64,000 nt of DNA from Dichotomocladium elegans. Taxonomy: Eukaryota; Mucoromycota; Mucoromycetes; Mucorales; Lichtheimiaceae. A program made the translations under genes and the position numbers. Position 1 is the first letter of the stretch, and each line of letters starts with the position of its first letter. Shown here piece after piece: positions 32,929 to 43,475 of the stretch. Under the pieces are notes generated by a model. That model searched no databases and had not been told where the DNA came from. It saw only the letters and a program-made list of their open reading frames with translations. The stretch lies in contig JAIXMN010000052.1 of the NCBI GenBank assembly GCA_025716815.1, forward strand, positions 1 to 64,000, written 5' to 3'.

Positions 32929-33846
32929 CATCCAATGACGAGATAGCCAGTCTTAATCGATTTTTTCTTTTCGAAAAGAACTGCGCAAGGTTTGCGTTCT
33001 GCTGTTGCATTCCTCTTATCTCATTATTGTCTCCTGCGCGGCGAATCGGCTCGCATGGCGGAACTTCCAGATTTGCAGACTGTTCAGCTAGAACATGAAG
33101 GTCCATGCCCATGTCCAGCTTTAATTCTCGTTATGAAACGGGGGAAAACGAATGCATTTGGTCGATTGGAAATCGGTGCCTGTCTACGCAGTTCAAGAGT
33201 GGAAATATGTCCATTTATGGCTCTAGGATTCTACTTTTTTTACCGATTCCATATCGAAGGCGAGCCGTTTCCAGAAATGATTCAAAATCAAGACTGGTTC
33301 GACCATAAAATCCTGAAACACGGTAGCGATCCTAAGAAGCAGTGGACCTATGACAGTCACTGCAGCTCCTTCGATGAAGCCTTCAAGGCATACAACATCA
33401 AATCATTGAAGAAAACGCATGTTGCCAGAGGAGCAGGGGCAAGAATGGCCGATCTCAGTGGCGTTTCAGAAGACGAAATACGACGTATGGGAAGATGGAA
33501 TAACAGCACCATGAATGGTGCTTATCTTACTGGACTACCGAGAGACATCATGAGGAAAGCAGCCGGTTTTGTGCATGGGCAAGGCACCTACTATGTCCCT
33601 CGTGCAACATTTATTCCTCCGGAGTCACTCCAACAAAAAGTATTCCCTACTGTGTCGATTCGTTTGCATCAGCTGCGAGAAGGTGTGGCTAATCAGACAG
33701 TCTGCGCCGATGGTTTCTTACGCCTGATGGTTCAACTGCAGATCAGCTTCCTGCAAGACTCAGTGTTGATGCAGCGCCACCATCCAGGACATCCTATTTT
33801 CTCGGACAAGTTGTTTCAAGATCCTGAATATTTAGAGTTCAAGAGG

Positions 33847-34215
33847 TACAGGATTTTCAAGAAGAAGTTTGCCACAAAGTCTGGTTATTGGTATAGACCG
33901 TCTAGGTTTTTCGTTTTTTTTGCTTCAAGTTCGAATATAAATTTTAGTATTTCGTTTCTCTTCTTCCTTTGAAATTAGAATGAAACATAAATGGTTGGCC
34001 TCCCAAAACTATTCTGGTGTAAAAAGAGGAGAAGGAAGACTGATCTATAGCCTTGATTGAAATGTTCTTGCTGCTATTGCCTTTAAATTTGACAAAAGGA
34101 TAGCAACGAAATACTAAAATTTGTATTCGAATTTGAAGCAAAAAAAAACGAAAAACCTAGACGGTCTATACGAACAACTAAATTCTGTGGCAAGCTTCTT
34201 CTTGAAAATCCTGTA
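33847..34215 (-). mobile_element. TA-flanked MITE, copy 8
   Basis: Full-length copy, opposite in orientation to copy 7, between the recombinase core and the GCR1_C-like part of the Crypton gene. Its left TIR carries several mismatches (AAGTCTGGTTATTGG), making it the most diverged copy. Confidence 0.92.
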
Positions 34216-35281
34216 TTGTTTGACAGAAGAAGGTCCGAAATGCCCATGAATACTAAAACACATTGATCATAGAAATTTTGAGCAGCATATGCAAGCCAAT
34301 GCGAACAATGATCCGCAACAAGTCCTGCTGCAACGCGCTGTTCCTGTGATAGAAAGCACACTCACAAATATAGTGAACAATCAAGCGCAAGCCTTTTCAC
34401 AAGTGATTGGAATTATGGACAGTTTTGAGAAAAACCTATCTGACATTCAAACAGGAAGAGCACCTGTCCAAGTATCAGTCTCATGGGGAAATGGCGAAAC
34501 CACGACCATTACCCATAGCGATGAAGTGCAGGCGCAGATTCCTACGCCCTCAATGGCTACTTCTGGTCAGCTCTCACATCAACCAAGCACTATCGCAATC
34601 CAAAACGAGCCGTCTACGTCCGGTATCATCACATACAGGCTCAGTAGAGGTATCCAAAAGCTGGACGATCTTTGGAGAGAGTGGTATCACAGTCTCGGTG
34701 CCAACAGCTACTCGGTCGCTTTCTTAGATGAGCACCATAAAGGATGGTATGGGAAAGACAAGACATTCTATATGCGATGGAAGCATATCATAAATCGTAT
34801 AAAAAAATATGCAGCCAAACATAATGTTAGTGAAGAAATAGCGCTGCAAAAAGCTGAAGAACGAAGGCGCATTACAAAGTATATGCTCGACTACTTGTCT
34901 AAGAACATTGACTATATTTTTGATTCATAATTCACAATAAACATATGAGTCGTTTGTATAAACGTCTCGAATACTTTTTTCGTGCAGCGACTCCTCGATC
35001 ATTTTTGACTTTAGACACTACATCAGTGCAGATACTTTTGAAACGGGTAGGATCAAATATAAAGGTTGTGAAATATAACTTAAGCACCTCATAAAAAAAC
35101 ATCTACCATTCCATAAGTAATTTATGCGTTGAACCAAACAGATGGTGTCCTCACGTCGAAATATATCGATATATTTGGGTGAGCGCCCGAAATATTTTAA
35201 AATAATGGCGGCGGGACTTGAAACCTCTGGTGTCCTCAGGTTTCCCCAGGTCAAGATAATAACCGATAGATTTGGTTACGA

Positions 35282-35621
35282 TGTCGTGGTCTGCTAATGG
35301 TTACACGGTACAGTCAAATGTGTAACCTTTCTCGAAGGAGTACAATGCGTAGCCGTTTTGCTGAGCATTCGCTATCTGCTGAGCATTCACTATTTGCTGA
35401 GCATTATTGCCAAGGCATGTAGTGCGCAGCCATTTAATATTTTCCCTTGTCAAGATGCTTAGCTACCTAGAATTAACAATACATATAAATATGCATCTAG
35501 CGGTAGTAATAAAGAACCTCCAAGCTTCTGATATTTCTGAATAGTCTCAGTGACATTCCCGTTCTGTGTGAACTTGCCATTACCCGCTACAAAAAGGATC
35601 TTCATGACCAGGGCAACGACA
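35282..35621 (+). repeat. LTR related to the virus-carrying element (first of a tandem pair)
   Basis: TGTCGTGGTCTGC...GGGCAACGACA, 340 bp. The 3' part (CAGTGACATTC, TTCTGTGTGAAC, AAAAGGATCTTCATGACC) matches the LTRs at 1-337 and 5082-5439. Three imperfect GCTGAGCATT repeats occur at 35360-35405. It is followed by AC and then directly by another LTR. Confidence 0.8.
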
Positions 35622-35623
35622 AC

Positions 35624-35963
35624 TGTCGTGGCCAGAATCAGATAGTCACATAATCTATTTTATTTTGTAAGACTCTCAAGAACGTACAAGGCGCAGTACG
35701 CTTACTGAGCCACGTACCACATCCAAAGCCTACCACAAACCATACACACGCCCAGCCACAATCTATATATATATATATATTAGCCACACATTTTTAGATA
35801 CAGAAAAACATATAAATACTCAAATAGTTCCATTAAATAAACGATATCTCATTTCTGATATTTCCCTGAATCGTCTTAGTGACATTCCAGTTCTGTGTGA
35901 ACTCGCCGTTGTCTATTGCAAAAGGATCTTCATGACCAGGACAACAACACAACGACAATGACA
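35624..35963 (+). repeat. Second LTR of the tandem pair
   Basis: TGTCGTGGCCAG...GACAATGACA, same family, with a (TA)n run at 35766-35780 and AATAAACGAT near 35835. After AC at 35964-35965 a third TGTCG occurs, but I cannot follow a full LTR from there. Confidence 0.75.
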
Positions 35964-36149
35964 ACTGTCGCGTATGAATTCTAGAGCCAATCAGATCGAC
36001 TTGCTGTAGGGACCCAAAAAGGGGATTATTGGAGAACACCTACCCCTGACTCCATCGACGTCCCTGTCGACTGCATTTATTGTCCGGGTTGCATTTATTA
36101 ACCCATCTACATTTATTAATTCGTTAAGCCATGGCAATGAGTATGAAGA
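35964..36149. other. Undetermined sequence, possibly LTR remnant
   Basis: Begins AC-TGTCGCG in the same way as the preceding LTR junction and contains ATTTATT repeats (36076-36120). No further identification. The sequence resumes after the MITE at 36521-36655 without a recognisable gene. Confidence 0.3.
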
Positions 36150-36520
36150 TACAGGATTTTCAAGAAGAACTTTGCCACAAATTTTAGTTGTTCATATAGA
36201 CGGTCTAGGTTTTTCGTTTTTTTTTTGCTTCAAATTCGAATACAAATTTTAGTATTTCGTTGCTACCTTTTTGTCAAATTAAAAGGCAATAGCAGCAAGA
36301 ACATTTCAATCAAGGCTATAGATGAGTCTTCCTTCTCCTCTTTTTACACCAGAATAGTTTTGGGAGGCCAACCATTTATGTTTCATTCTAATTTCGAAGG
36401 AAGAAGAGAAACGAAATACTAAAATTTGTATTCGATTTTGAAGCAAAAAAAAACGAAAAACCTAGACCGTCTATACGAACAACTAAAATTTGTGGCAAAG
36501 TTCTTCTTGAAAATCCTGTA
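36150..36520 (+). mobile_element. TA-flanked MITE, copy 9
   Basis: Full-length copy with TA on both sides. It is close to the reverse complement of copy 4 (14738-15107). Confidence 0.93.
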
Positions 36521-36655
36521 CCGGACTGGCCCTTCCACTTTAACTAATATAAATACCTGAGTGTTTGTCGTAAATAAAAAGGGGAATACTACTACATTAA
36601 TTATCACTGCCCATCACTATCGCTGGCTAAGGTTTATCCGCCAAAAATAGTCGAC

Positions 36656-36995
36656 TGTCGTATTCGTAAATCTGTGCTGGTAATCCAATAGCCAGAATAT
36701 GGAAATAGACGTATAGCCCTTTTACTGATAGGAGATAAGAATATATGATATGTCCTTTATTCATGTAAGTCGAAGGGGATATTTATACTATTCTATAATG
36801 TGTAAAAGCGCAGCATGCGCAGCATGATGATAACGATGACAAGATGTGCGCAGCAAGCGCAGCAAGCGCAGCAATTATGTTGCACAGCGTTAAGGCTGTT
36901 GCTGAGCAATGTGTAACCAAAAGGAAAATGACAAGTGTCATGTGCGCCAAGAGTAATGTTGCGACACGACACAACGACACAAGACAACTATGACA
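36656..36995 (+). repeat. Probable solo LTR next to tRNA-Gln
   Basis: TGTCGTATTCG...CAACTATGACA, 340 bp. It has LTR-like ends and a GCGCAGCAA tandem motif at 36839-36874. It ends 6 bp from the 3' end of tRNA-Gln. No target duplication found, so the call is tentative. Confidence 0.4.
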
Positions 36996-37001
36996 AAATA
37001 A

Positions 37002-37073
37002 AGGTCTCGCCGAGGATCGAACTCGGATAATGAGATTCAGAGTCTCATATGCTAGCCATTACATCACGAAACC
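37002..37073 (-). tRNA. tRNA-Gln (anticodon CTG)
   Basis: Cloverleaf: acceptor GGTTTCG/CGAGACC with one G-T pair, anticodon arm TGAGA-CTCTGAA-TCTCA, T arm CCGAG-TTCGATC-CTCGG, discriminator T. No intron. A run of A/T (TTTATTTTG on the minus strand) follows as Pol III terminator. Its first 14 nt (plus-strand 37060-37073) recur at 42244-42257 as the LINE target duplication. Confidence 0.95.
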
Positions 37074-37242
37074 ACTCTCTTTCCGATACTCCTCACTTTT
37101 TTTGGAATTAGAGTTTAAAGCCAAAGTGACAACAACAAACGACAGTAATAGCATCATCCATCCGCGCATCCCATCCATCCGTCGCTGCAGCATCAGCGAC
37201 ATCATCCATCCGTCCTCAGACAACAGCAAAAAGAGCCGTACC

Positions 37243-38361
37243 ATGGTGGATTTCGACTTCTCCATGGATAAAGTGGATTTCTTGGGTGGACCGACTCATC
37301 CATCCACGCCCTCATCCATCCGTCCGAAGAACCGGGTGCCAGACCTCCTCGCGACCATTGCGCGGCTTGAACGCACCGTTGCGAGCCTCGAAGCGAAGTT
37401 AGAGGCGATGGAGCTGCGTCAAGCAGCTTTCACCCCTCAAAACTCTGCCGCCCCCATGATCAGTGCTTCTCCTGCCGACCCTGCTGGACAAGCACGTGAT
37501 CCAGTCACGAAACGCCCAAGCAAGGGCAAGAAACCTGCTGGCCCCACCTCACGCCTGACCACCACCCCTGCCTCCGCCCAGAAAATTACGTCTGTTGCCC
37601 CCACAGCAGCAGTAAAGGATACCTCCACTGCTGCATCCTCGTGGGCAACAGTGACCGCCAAACACTTGCCCCCTCAGGGCAAGAAAAAAAAGACCACCAA
37701 GAAGCCCGCCAAGACCCAGGCCGTGAGGGCTTTTCAGGAAGCGTCTGGCCCTTCGCAGTACACATTTGTGTACATCCCCTGCCGCCGCCACCTCCGCCAC
37801 CACGAAGTACGGCAAATGCTTGCCGTGCTGAAGATCCCACAATCCCGCGTCCTTGACATACAGTTCCCTGCAAAGGGAACTGTTGCACTGCTGGTGCATA
37901 CCGCCTTCCACGACGAGCTTGTGGAAAAACTCAAGGTGGACGGGGTAAACCCCCGTCAGTCTTTTGACCCTCTCGCTGCCGAGATTGTTGGTAACACTGA
38001 GCATGCCAACAAACCCGCCGCCGAACGCGCCTTGTTGGCAAAATCCATTTTTGCCAATCGCATGCTGCGATCATGCGCGCGTATGCCAAGACCTTTGGGC
38101 TACAGTGTAGCCAGATTCTTCGCCTCCCCTGCCGCCGCCAACCTCCAACTTGACGATGCTTGGTGGAAGAAGTTCCTTGCAGAACGGACCCCCGCCAAGT
38201 TGACCAAGAACACCACCGCCACCACCACCAACAACAACAACAACACCACCATCCGCACCACCACACCACCCTCGACAGACGTTGTCATGGACTTCGACCT
38301 TGACATCGATCTCGACATCCCGACCGCCACGCCATCATCTGGTTCTGACTCTCAGCAATGA
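37243..38361 (+). CDS. LINE-A ORF1 protein
   Basis: 372 codons from ATG 37243 in the context ACCATGG. A coiled-coil-like helix (LLATIARLERTVASLEAKLEAMELR) follows a short N-terminus, then a Pro/Thr/Lys-rich linker with KKKKTTKKPAK, then a folded part (YTFVYIPCRRHLRHHEVRQM, LDIQFPAKGTVALLVH) that may correspond to an RNA-binding fold. The C-terminus is Thr/Asn-rich and acidic. ORF1 proteins of LINEs bind element RNA. The upstream 5' UTR (37140-37240) holds repeated CATCCATCCG units. The stop overlaps the ORF2 start in ATGA. Confidence 0.75.
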   Translation: MVDFDFSMDKVDFLGGPTHPSTPSSIRPKNRVPDLLATIARLERTVASLEAKLEAMELRQAAFTPQNSAAPMISASPADPAGQARDPVTKRPSKGKKPAGPTSRLTTTPASAQKITSVAPTAAVKDTSTAASSWATVTAKHLPPQGKKKKTTKKPAKTQAVRAFQEASGPSQYTFVYIPCRRHLRHHEVRQMLAVLKIPQSRVLDIQFPAKGTVALLVHTAFHDELVEKLKVDGVNPRQSFDPLAAEIVGNTEHANKPAAERALLAKSIFANRMLRSCARMPRPLGYSVARFFASPAAANLQLDDAWWKKFLAERTPAKLTKNTTATTTNNNNNTTIRTTTPPSTDVVMDFDLDIDLDIPTATPSSGSDSQQ

Positions 38362-41300
38362 GTAGTCAAGAACGGATCAAAATCGCCACCCTCAACATCC
38401 GCAACATCCGTCATAACCTGGTAAGCGTGATAGAAGCCTGTGTGAATGAAAATGTTGACATCCTCTTCCTCTGTGAAACCTACTTTCGCCGTGGCAAACT
38501 TCGGTGCGCCTGGACTCAATTCCACAACTACGCCGAGCATAATGCGATTCACAACCGTCATGACCGCTTTGGCCTGTCCTTCCTGATCCGCCCCTCCTTC
38601 CCCTACGAGGTTCGTCTGCTTCCTATTCAGAACGGTGAGTCCCTGTCACTGAAAGTTGGGCCCTATACACTGCATGGTCTATACTTGCCGCCTTCGCTGT
38701 CACCAGAGGAGGCTGCTCAGAGGTATAGTTCTCTGTCCATGGATCCATATACAATTGTACTTGGGGACTTGAATGTGCGGCTTGGGAGTTTAACAGGTGA
38801 TTCTCGTTTTACACCCAACCGCCACCATGCACTGAGGGAATGGTTGTGCACACACGACTTAACCTTGTGGAATGCTGAGTTGGCATTTGGTCAACCTACG
38901 TTTGCTACGGTAGCGCGGACTCAAGCTGCTGCGTCGGCCTCTGAGGATGGCTCCAATTTGAAAACGAGCATCATTGATTATTTTATCTCGATGCGCGACC
39001 ACTTGCTTGATCCGGCCATGGTCATTCACACCGGCCTAGGCATATCGGATCACCACTTGTGTGAGCTGTCATTTGTGCCCGTCAATATGCGACGGCTTCC
39101 CGCTGTGCCAGCAATGCGTCGGTCATGGCGTCTTCAGCGTCTCAAAGCGCAGGAGGTGCAAGACTCGTACTCTGACCAGTTTGACGAGGCTGCAGGTCCT
39201 CTTCTGGAAGACATCCAATCTGCTATCGATAAAGACAACAACATGCCGTTGAGCCCTGAAGTACTGGAAGGCTTCGTGCAGCGTCTCAATGAGGCATTGT
39301 ACACTGCCTTGGACAAGAGTGTAGGGCGCACTCGTCCCCGTCTCGACAGCCACAAGTGGTTTTGGAGCAGCCGTCTTCAGCACCTTGACAACAGTAGAAA
39401 AAAGTGGGCCTCACAGCTCGCTCGTTCTCGTCATGGTATCGAACGCATTACGGCCCACCGCGAATGGCTTGCTGCGTGTGCAGCATTTCGGAAAGCGGTA
39501 CGGGCTGCTCAGCGGCAATCCTGGATTGACTTTTGTCAGCAGCTGCAAGCTGATCCTACAGAAATGACGGCCGCGGTGAAACGGATGCGCATGCGCCAAC
39601 GCACCAACGTCACGATTTCGTCTCCCGAGGGACCGTTGCAGGCTGCCAACGACATGGCGTCCCATTTGGAACGAGTGTTCGGCGGGTCTGTGGCACCTCG
39701 TGTCTCACCGGGCAGCAATGTCCACCGAGAACCCCCTCCGTGGAATGTAGGCGACATTCGTCAAGCGCTCAACGATCTACCCAATCGAAAAGCACCAGGC
39801 GTAGACCACATTAAGGCGGAAATGCTCAAGCCCATTGCACCGACTCTCACTCCCTTTCTGGATGGCATATTTACCCTTTGTTGGCGTCTGGGGTGGTCTC
39901 CTCTCGCCTGGCGGACTGCGCAAGTGGTTCCGATTTACAAAAACAAGGGCCCACTGCGGATCCAGCCAACTTTCGGCCGATTAGTTTGACGTCGGTCTTT
40001 CGTAAACTCCTTGAACGGTGTTTGCAGCCTTCGTTGCTCTATTCCATGCCGATTCTCGATGTTGCGCAGGGTGGTTTCCGAGCACATCGAGGCACGTTGG
40101 ATCAAGCGGCTTGCCTCCATGAGTTGATGCAAGCATATTCGCGCCAAGAGGGATCGGAGCAGATTCCTCCTGTTGTTGTCTTTTTGGATATCAAGGCTGC
40201 GTATGACAGTGCCAATCGGCTTGTTATATGGGATTCGCTCCGTCACTTTGTGGCGGCGCCTCTGCTCGCGCTACTTCAGAACCTCTTTGACGACATTGTT
40301 GTCACGGTGATCCACATGAATGTAGCATCCCGGGAAATTCACCCCAGGCACGGTGTACTGCAAGGAAGTATTTTATCTCCTTTTCTTTATTCTATTTTCA
40401 TTGATTCCCTTCCGCGCCTTTTGCGGTCGGTTTCAACATCTCCTCATCTTGTGCGTGTACCTTCCCCTCCTTCTTCCCGATCCCTCAATTGGAGCTCAAG
40501 GCGACCTTTTACTTTTAACACCGCTCATGCTTCTCCCCGTTCTCTTATTGACGACTTACGCGACCCCTACAATCCTTATCTTATCCCCGCCGACCTTGAG
40601 CCTGGGACTGGGACCCCTTCTTCTTTTGTTCCGATCAATTGCTTGCTGTATGCGGATGATGTAGCCCTTGTGGCACGCACCACTCGCGATATGCAGCATC
40701 TGCTGTTGGCCGCCGAACAACACTCGAATCTCCTTGGATATCGATGGAACCCAACAAAGTGTGAGGTCCTGAATGCGCCGCCTGATTCAGAATTTTGTCT
40801 CTACGAGACGCCGATCCCCACTTGTTCAAAATTCCGATACCTTGGTATTCCGTTTTCTCGCCATGGGATTGACCGCGGCTTGCTTGTGGAACAGTCTGCT
40901 CTACGGGCTTTCGCAGCAATGCGTCAGCTTCGGGGTCTGGCGTACATATGTATGGCTTTGGCATCTCCTCGGCTCTTAGGGCGTACAAGATCTTTGTGCG
41001 TCCCGTGATGGAGTATGGTCTTCCTATTTCTTTCTTTGGTGTCAAAGAGCTCTCGACGTTGGAGGAGACGCAGCGGCAGTGTCTCCGAATGGCCTTGTGC
41101 CGTTCACCGACTGAGAAGGCCCTCGGCACTATTACTATTCAACTGCTTGCAGCGCTTCCCCCTATGTACCTTCGTTATCAAATTTTGCAAACGAAGTTTA
41201 TTCTTCGTGCACGCACACTTCCGCGCAGTACACTATTTGCCTGTATGTTCCCGCAGCTCTGCCGTGCTCCCCTGAGCGAGGCCCGTTGGTTCCCCCTTCG

Positions 41301-41898
41301 GCGCAATGCACTCTGGAAGCACGTTCGGACACTCATTATGGGGCCTGACCCCCCCAAAGAGCCTGTGCCGATTGCAGTGGCGAAAGCCATGCAAACCCTC
41401 ATTGACAAGTTAATCGCCACGCCAGACAAGTATGTTACAGTGAAGCGAGGAATTTGTAAACCTGCTTGGGATCCAACTCTCTTGTTGCCGTGCACCAGAA
41501 AGGAACGTCATCGCTTGGTCAAGTGGCGTCTGGCCTGGTTGCCTCCAACACCGTCAGTCGACTGCCAGTGTGGTTGCCCTCGGGCAAATCGGGATCATTT
41601 CTCTACATGTCCTCTTTTACAAGAGCATCTTCGGTCGTTTCGTTGGTCTCTTTCTACCCTGATTCCGGATCCCCCCGCTGGTCTGAACGCCATCGACGCC
41701 GCTCTGAATCTTCTCCCAGCCAAAGTGCCTCGAAACTTGAAAAAGTGGCACACACTCTGGCCGGCTCTTCTTTCTCTTTTAAAACTTATTGATGAACTCA
41801 CCTCCTCCACTCCTTTTACAGACGAACCTCCACCTGGTCTTCTTCTTCTCGAGGCCTCACAGAACCTCACTCGCAAAATCCCGCACCCCGTTTAGAAA
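38358..41898 (+). pseudogene. LINE-A ORF2 (APE-type endonuclease and reverse transcriptase), two frameshifts
   Basis: ATG at 38358 overlaps the ORF1 stop (ATGA). Endonuclease: IATLNIRNI (38373), DILFLCETYF (catalytic Glu), VLGDLNVRLGS (38756), GISDHHLCEL (catalytic SDH, 39040). RT: NDLPNRKAPGVDHIKAEML (39772), FLDIKAAYDSAN (40183), HGVLQGSILSPFLYSIFID (40350), LLYADDVALVAR (40645, catalytic DD), FRYLGIPFSRHG. C-terminal CQCGCPRANRDHFSTC motif near 41563. Frames change near 39945 and near 40950; otherwise it is well preserved, so the copy is recently dead or the breaks are sequence errors. Confidence 0.88.
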
Positions 41899-42243
41899 TT
41901 GTACTTCAATTTTATCCCCGCTGTATTCCCCCCGCATTCTTCATTCATGCAGATCTATCACGCTTACTTGTGTTACTAACTACATTCCTTTTCCGTCCTA
42001 CTTCTTTACCGCCCTACATCTCCCTCGCATAGCTTAGAGGTTTTTCAGGCACGCCCTTTTCCTCTCTGCATCCTACTTCTCGTTTACTTCGCAATTCAGC
42101 TACACTCGTTTTTTTTCTTTTCTTTCTCCTCTGGTGCATGCCACTGGAGTTTTATATCCCTAGACCCTCACCAACGCACCACAGGGCGGCCACACATGCC
42201 AAACAAGGCGACGGCCAGAAGCCCATTGAATAAATGATTAATC
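41899..42243 (+). other. LINE-A 3' UTR
   Basis: About 345 bp of pyrimidine-rich sequence after the ORF2 stop, ending in AATAAATGATTAATC directly before the duplicated tRNA-Gln fragment. No long poly(A). Confidence 0.7.
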
Positions 42244-42411
42244 TACATCACGAAACCACTCTCTTTCCGATACTCCTCACTTTTTTTGGAATTAGAGTTT
42301 AAAGCCAAAGTGACAACAACAAACGACAGTAATAGCATCATCCATCCGTTGCTACAGCAACAGCAATCCATCCATCCGACCACAGAAGCATCCACCAAGA
42401 AGACATGCACC

Positions 42412-43475
42412 ATGGTGGACTTCGATTTCGACTTTCTGTGGACAAAGTGGATTTCATGGGTGGACCCACCCATCCACCCCAATGCACATCCATCCATCTG
42501 AAATCCCACGTCCCTGACCTCCTTGCAATCATCGCACGCCTCGAGCGCACTGTCACTAACCTCGAAGCAAAGTTGGAGCGATGGAACTATGTCAAGCAGT
42601 TCTTCCAACCCAACCACCAGCTGCGAACCCCGCCCCCACCCTCAGCACTGTCAGACAGCCAAATGCCCTGGCTGCCCCCCAGCCCACAAAGGGCACGAAA
42701 GCAAAAAGTGCACCCGCCAGTGCACCTCCTGCAATGTTGCTTGGCGCTAGGCCCAAACCTGCCACCCAGAAGATCACCTCCACTACTGCCTCCTCGTGGG
42801 CCACAGTGATTGCTAAAGACTTGCCCCTCAGGGCAAGAAAAAAAGACCACCAAGAAGCCCGCCAAGACCCAGGCTGTTAGGGCTTTTCAGGAAGCGTCTG
42901 GCCCTTCGCAGTACACATTTGTGTACATCCCCTGCTGCCACCACCTCTGCCACCACGAAGTATGGCAAATGCTTGCCGTGCTGAAGATCCTGCAGTCCCA
43001 CGTCCTTGATGTACAATTCCCTGCAAAGGGAACTGTTGCACTTCTGGTGCATACTGCCTTCTGCGATGAGCTTGTGGAAAAGCTCAAGACTGATGGGGTG
43101 AATCCCCGTCAGTCTTTTGACCCTCTTGCCGCAGAGATTGTTGGCAACATTGAGCATGCCAACAAACCCACTGCTGAACGCACCTTGTTGGCAAAATCCA
43201 TCTTTGCCAATCGTATGCTGCGATCATGCGCCCATATGACAAGACCTTTGGGCTACAGTGTAGCCAGATTCTTCGCCTCCCCCACCGCCACCAACCTCCA
43301 ACTTGACGATGCTTGGTGGAAGAAGTTCCTTGCAGAATGGACCCCCACCAAGTTGACCAAGAACACCACTGCCACCACACCCCCTTTGACCGACGTTGTC
43401 ATGGACTTCGACCTTGACATCGATCTCGACATCCTGACCACCACGCCTTCATCCACTTCTGACTCTCAGCAATGA
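42412..43475 (+). pseudogene. LINE-B ORF1 relic
   Basis: Starts with the same CACCATGG context as LINE-A ORF1. Small deletions change the frame around 42430, 42600 and 42810, while 42810-43475 stays in frame to the ATGA overlap. The (CATCCATCC)n leader is shorter and the Asn/Thr-rich tail lacks the AAC repeat. Confidence 0.85.

Larger units (their letters stand above)
31963..34930 (+). pseudogene. Crypton tyrosine recombinase with GCR1_C domain
   Basis: Exon 1 from Met 31963 (N-terminal helical DNA-binding part, RPTATKRQYEPKRREFRQW), an intron at about 32237-32308, then HSTAEAYCAAIVDMWRDQV. A MITE at 32560-32928 interrupts it. The catalytic part follows: LLRGESARMAEL (first Arg, about 33040), THVARGAGARMADLSG (HxxR, about 33420), GRWNNSTMNGAYLTGLP (nucleophile Tyr near 33520). 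A second MITE at 33847-34215 comes next. The part from about 34290 has YRLSRGIQKLDDLWREWY and FYMRWKHIINRI, a GCR1_C-type DNA-binding domain, ending at 34930. The catalytic residues are present but the MITEs break the gene. Confidence 0.85.
31741..35262 (+). mobile_element. Crypton (tyrosine-recombinase transposon) interrupted by two MITEs
   Basis: A tyrosine recombinase gene with a C-terminal GCR1_C-like domain lies between two 7-bp direct repeats ATAATAA (31741-31747 and 35256-35262). Near each end an inverted-like segment with TTTCCCCAGG and GTGTCC motifs occurs (31769-31812 and 35230-35250). Cryptons lack long TIRs and leave short direct repeats, which fits; the exact borders are inference. 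Confidence 0.7.
37060..42257 (+). mobile_element. LINE-A: Tad1-like non-LTR retrotransposon at the 5' end of tRNA-Gln
   Basis: A full-length-looking element with ORF1 and ORF2 (endonuclease, RT, C-terminal Cys motif) and an A/T-rich 3' end (AATAAATGATTAATC, 42229-42243). It is flanked by a duplication that begins with the first 14 nt of the tRNA gene (TACATCACGAAACC at 37060 and 42244). The second copy of the duplication leads straight into LINE-B, so the 5' UTRs cannot be separated from target sequence. Confidence 0.88.

Noticed and set aside
35358..35405. GCTGAGCATT triplicate as regulatory array
   Set aside because: Three imperfect copies inside an LTR; too little to support a specific function.
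37641..38330. Overlapping minus-strand ORFs opposite LINE ORF1
   Set aside because: Trp/Gly/Val-rich antisense of a Pro/Thr-rich coding region; shadows.
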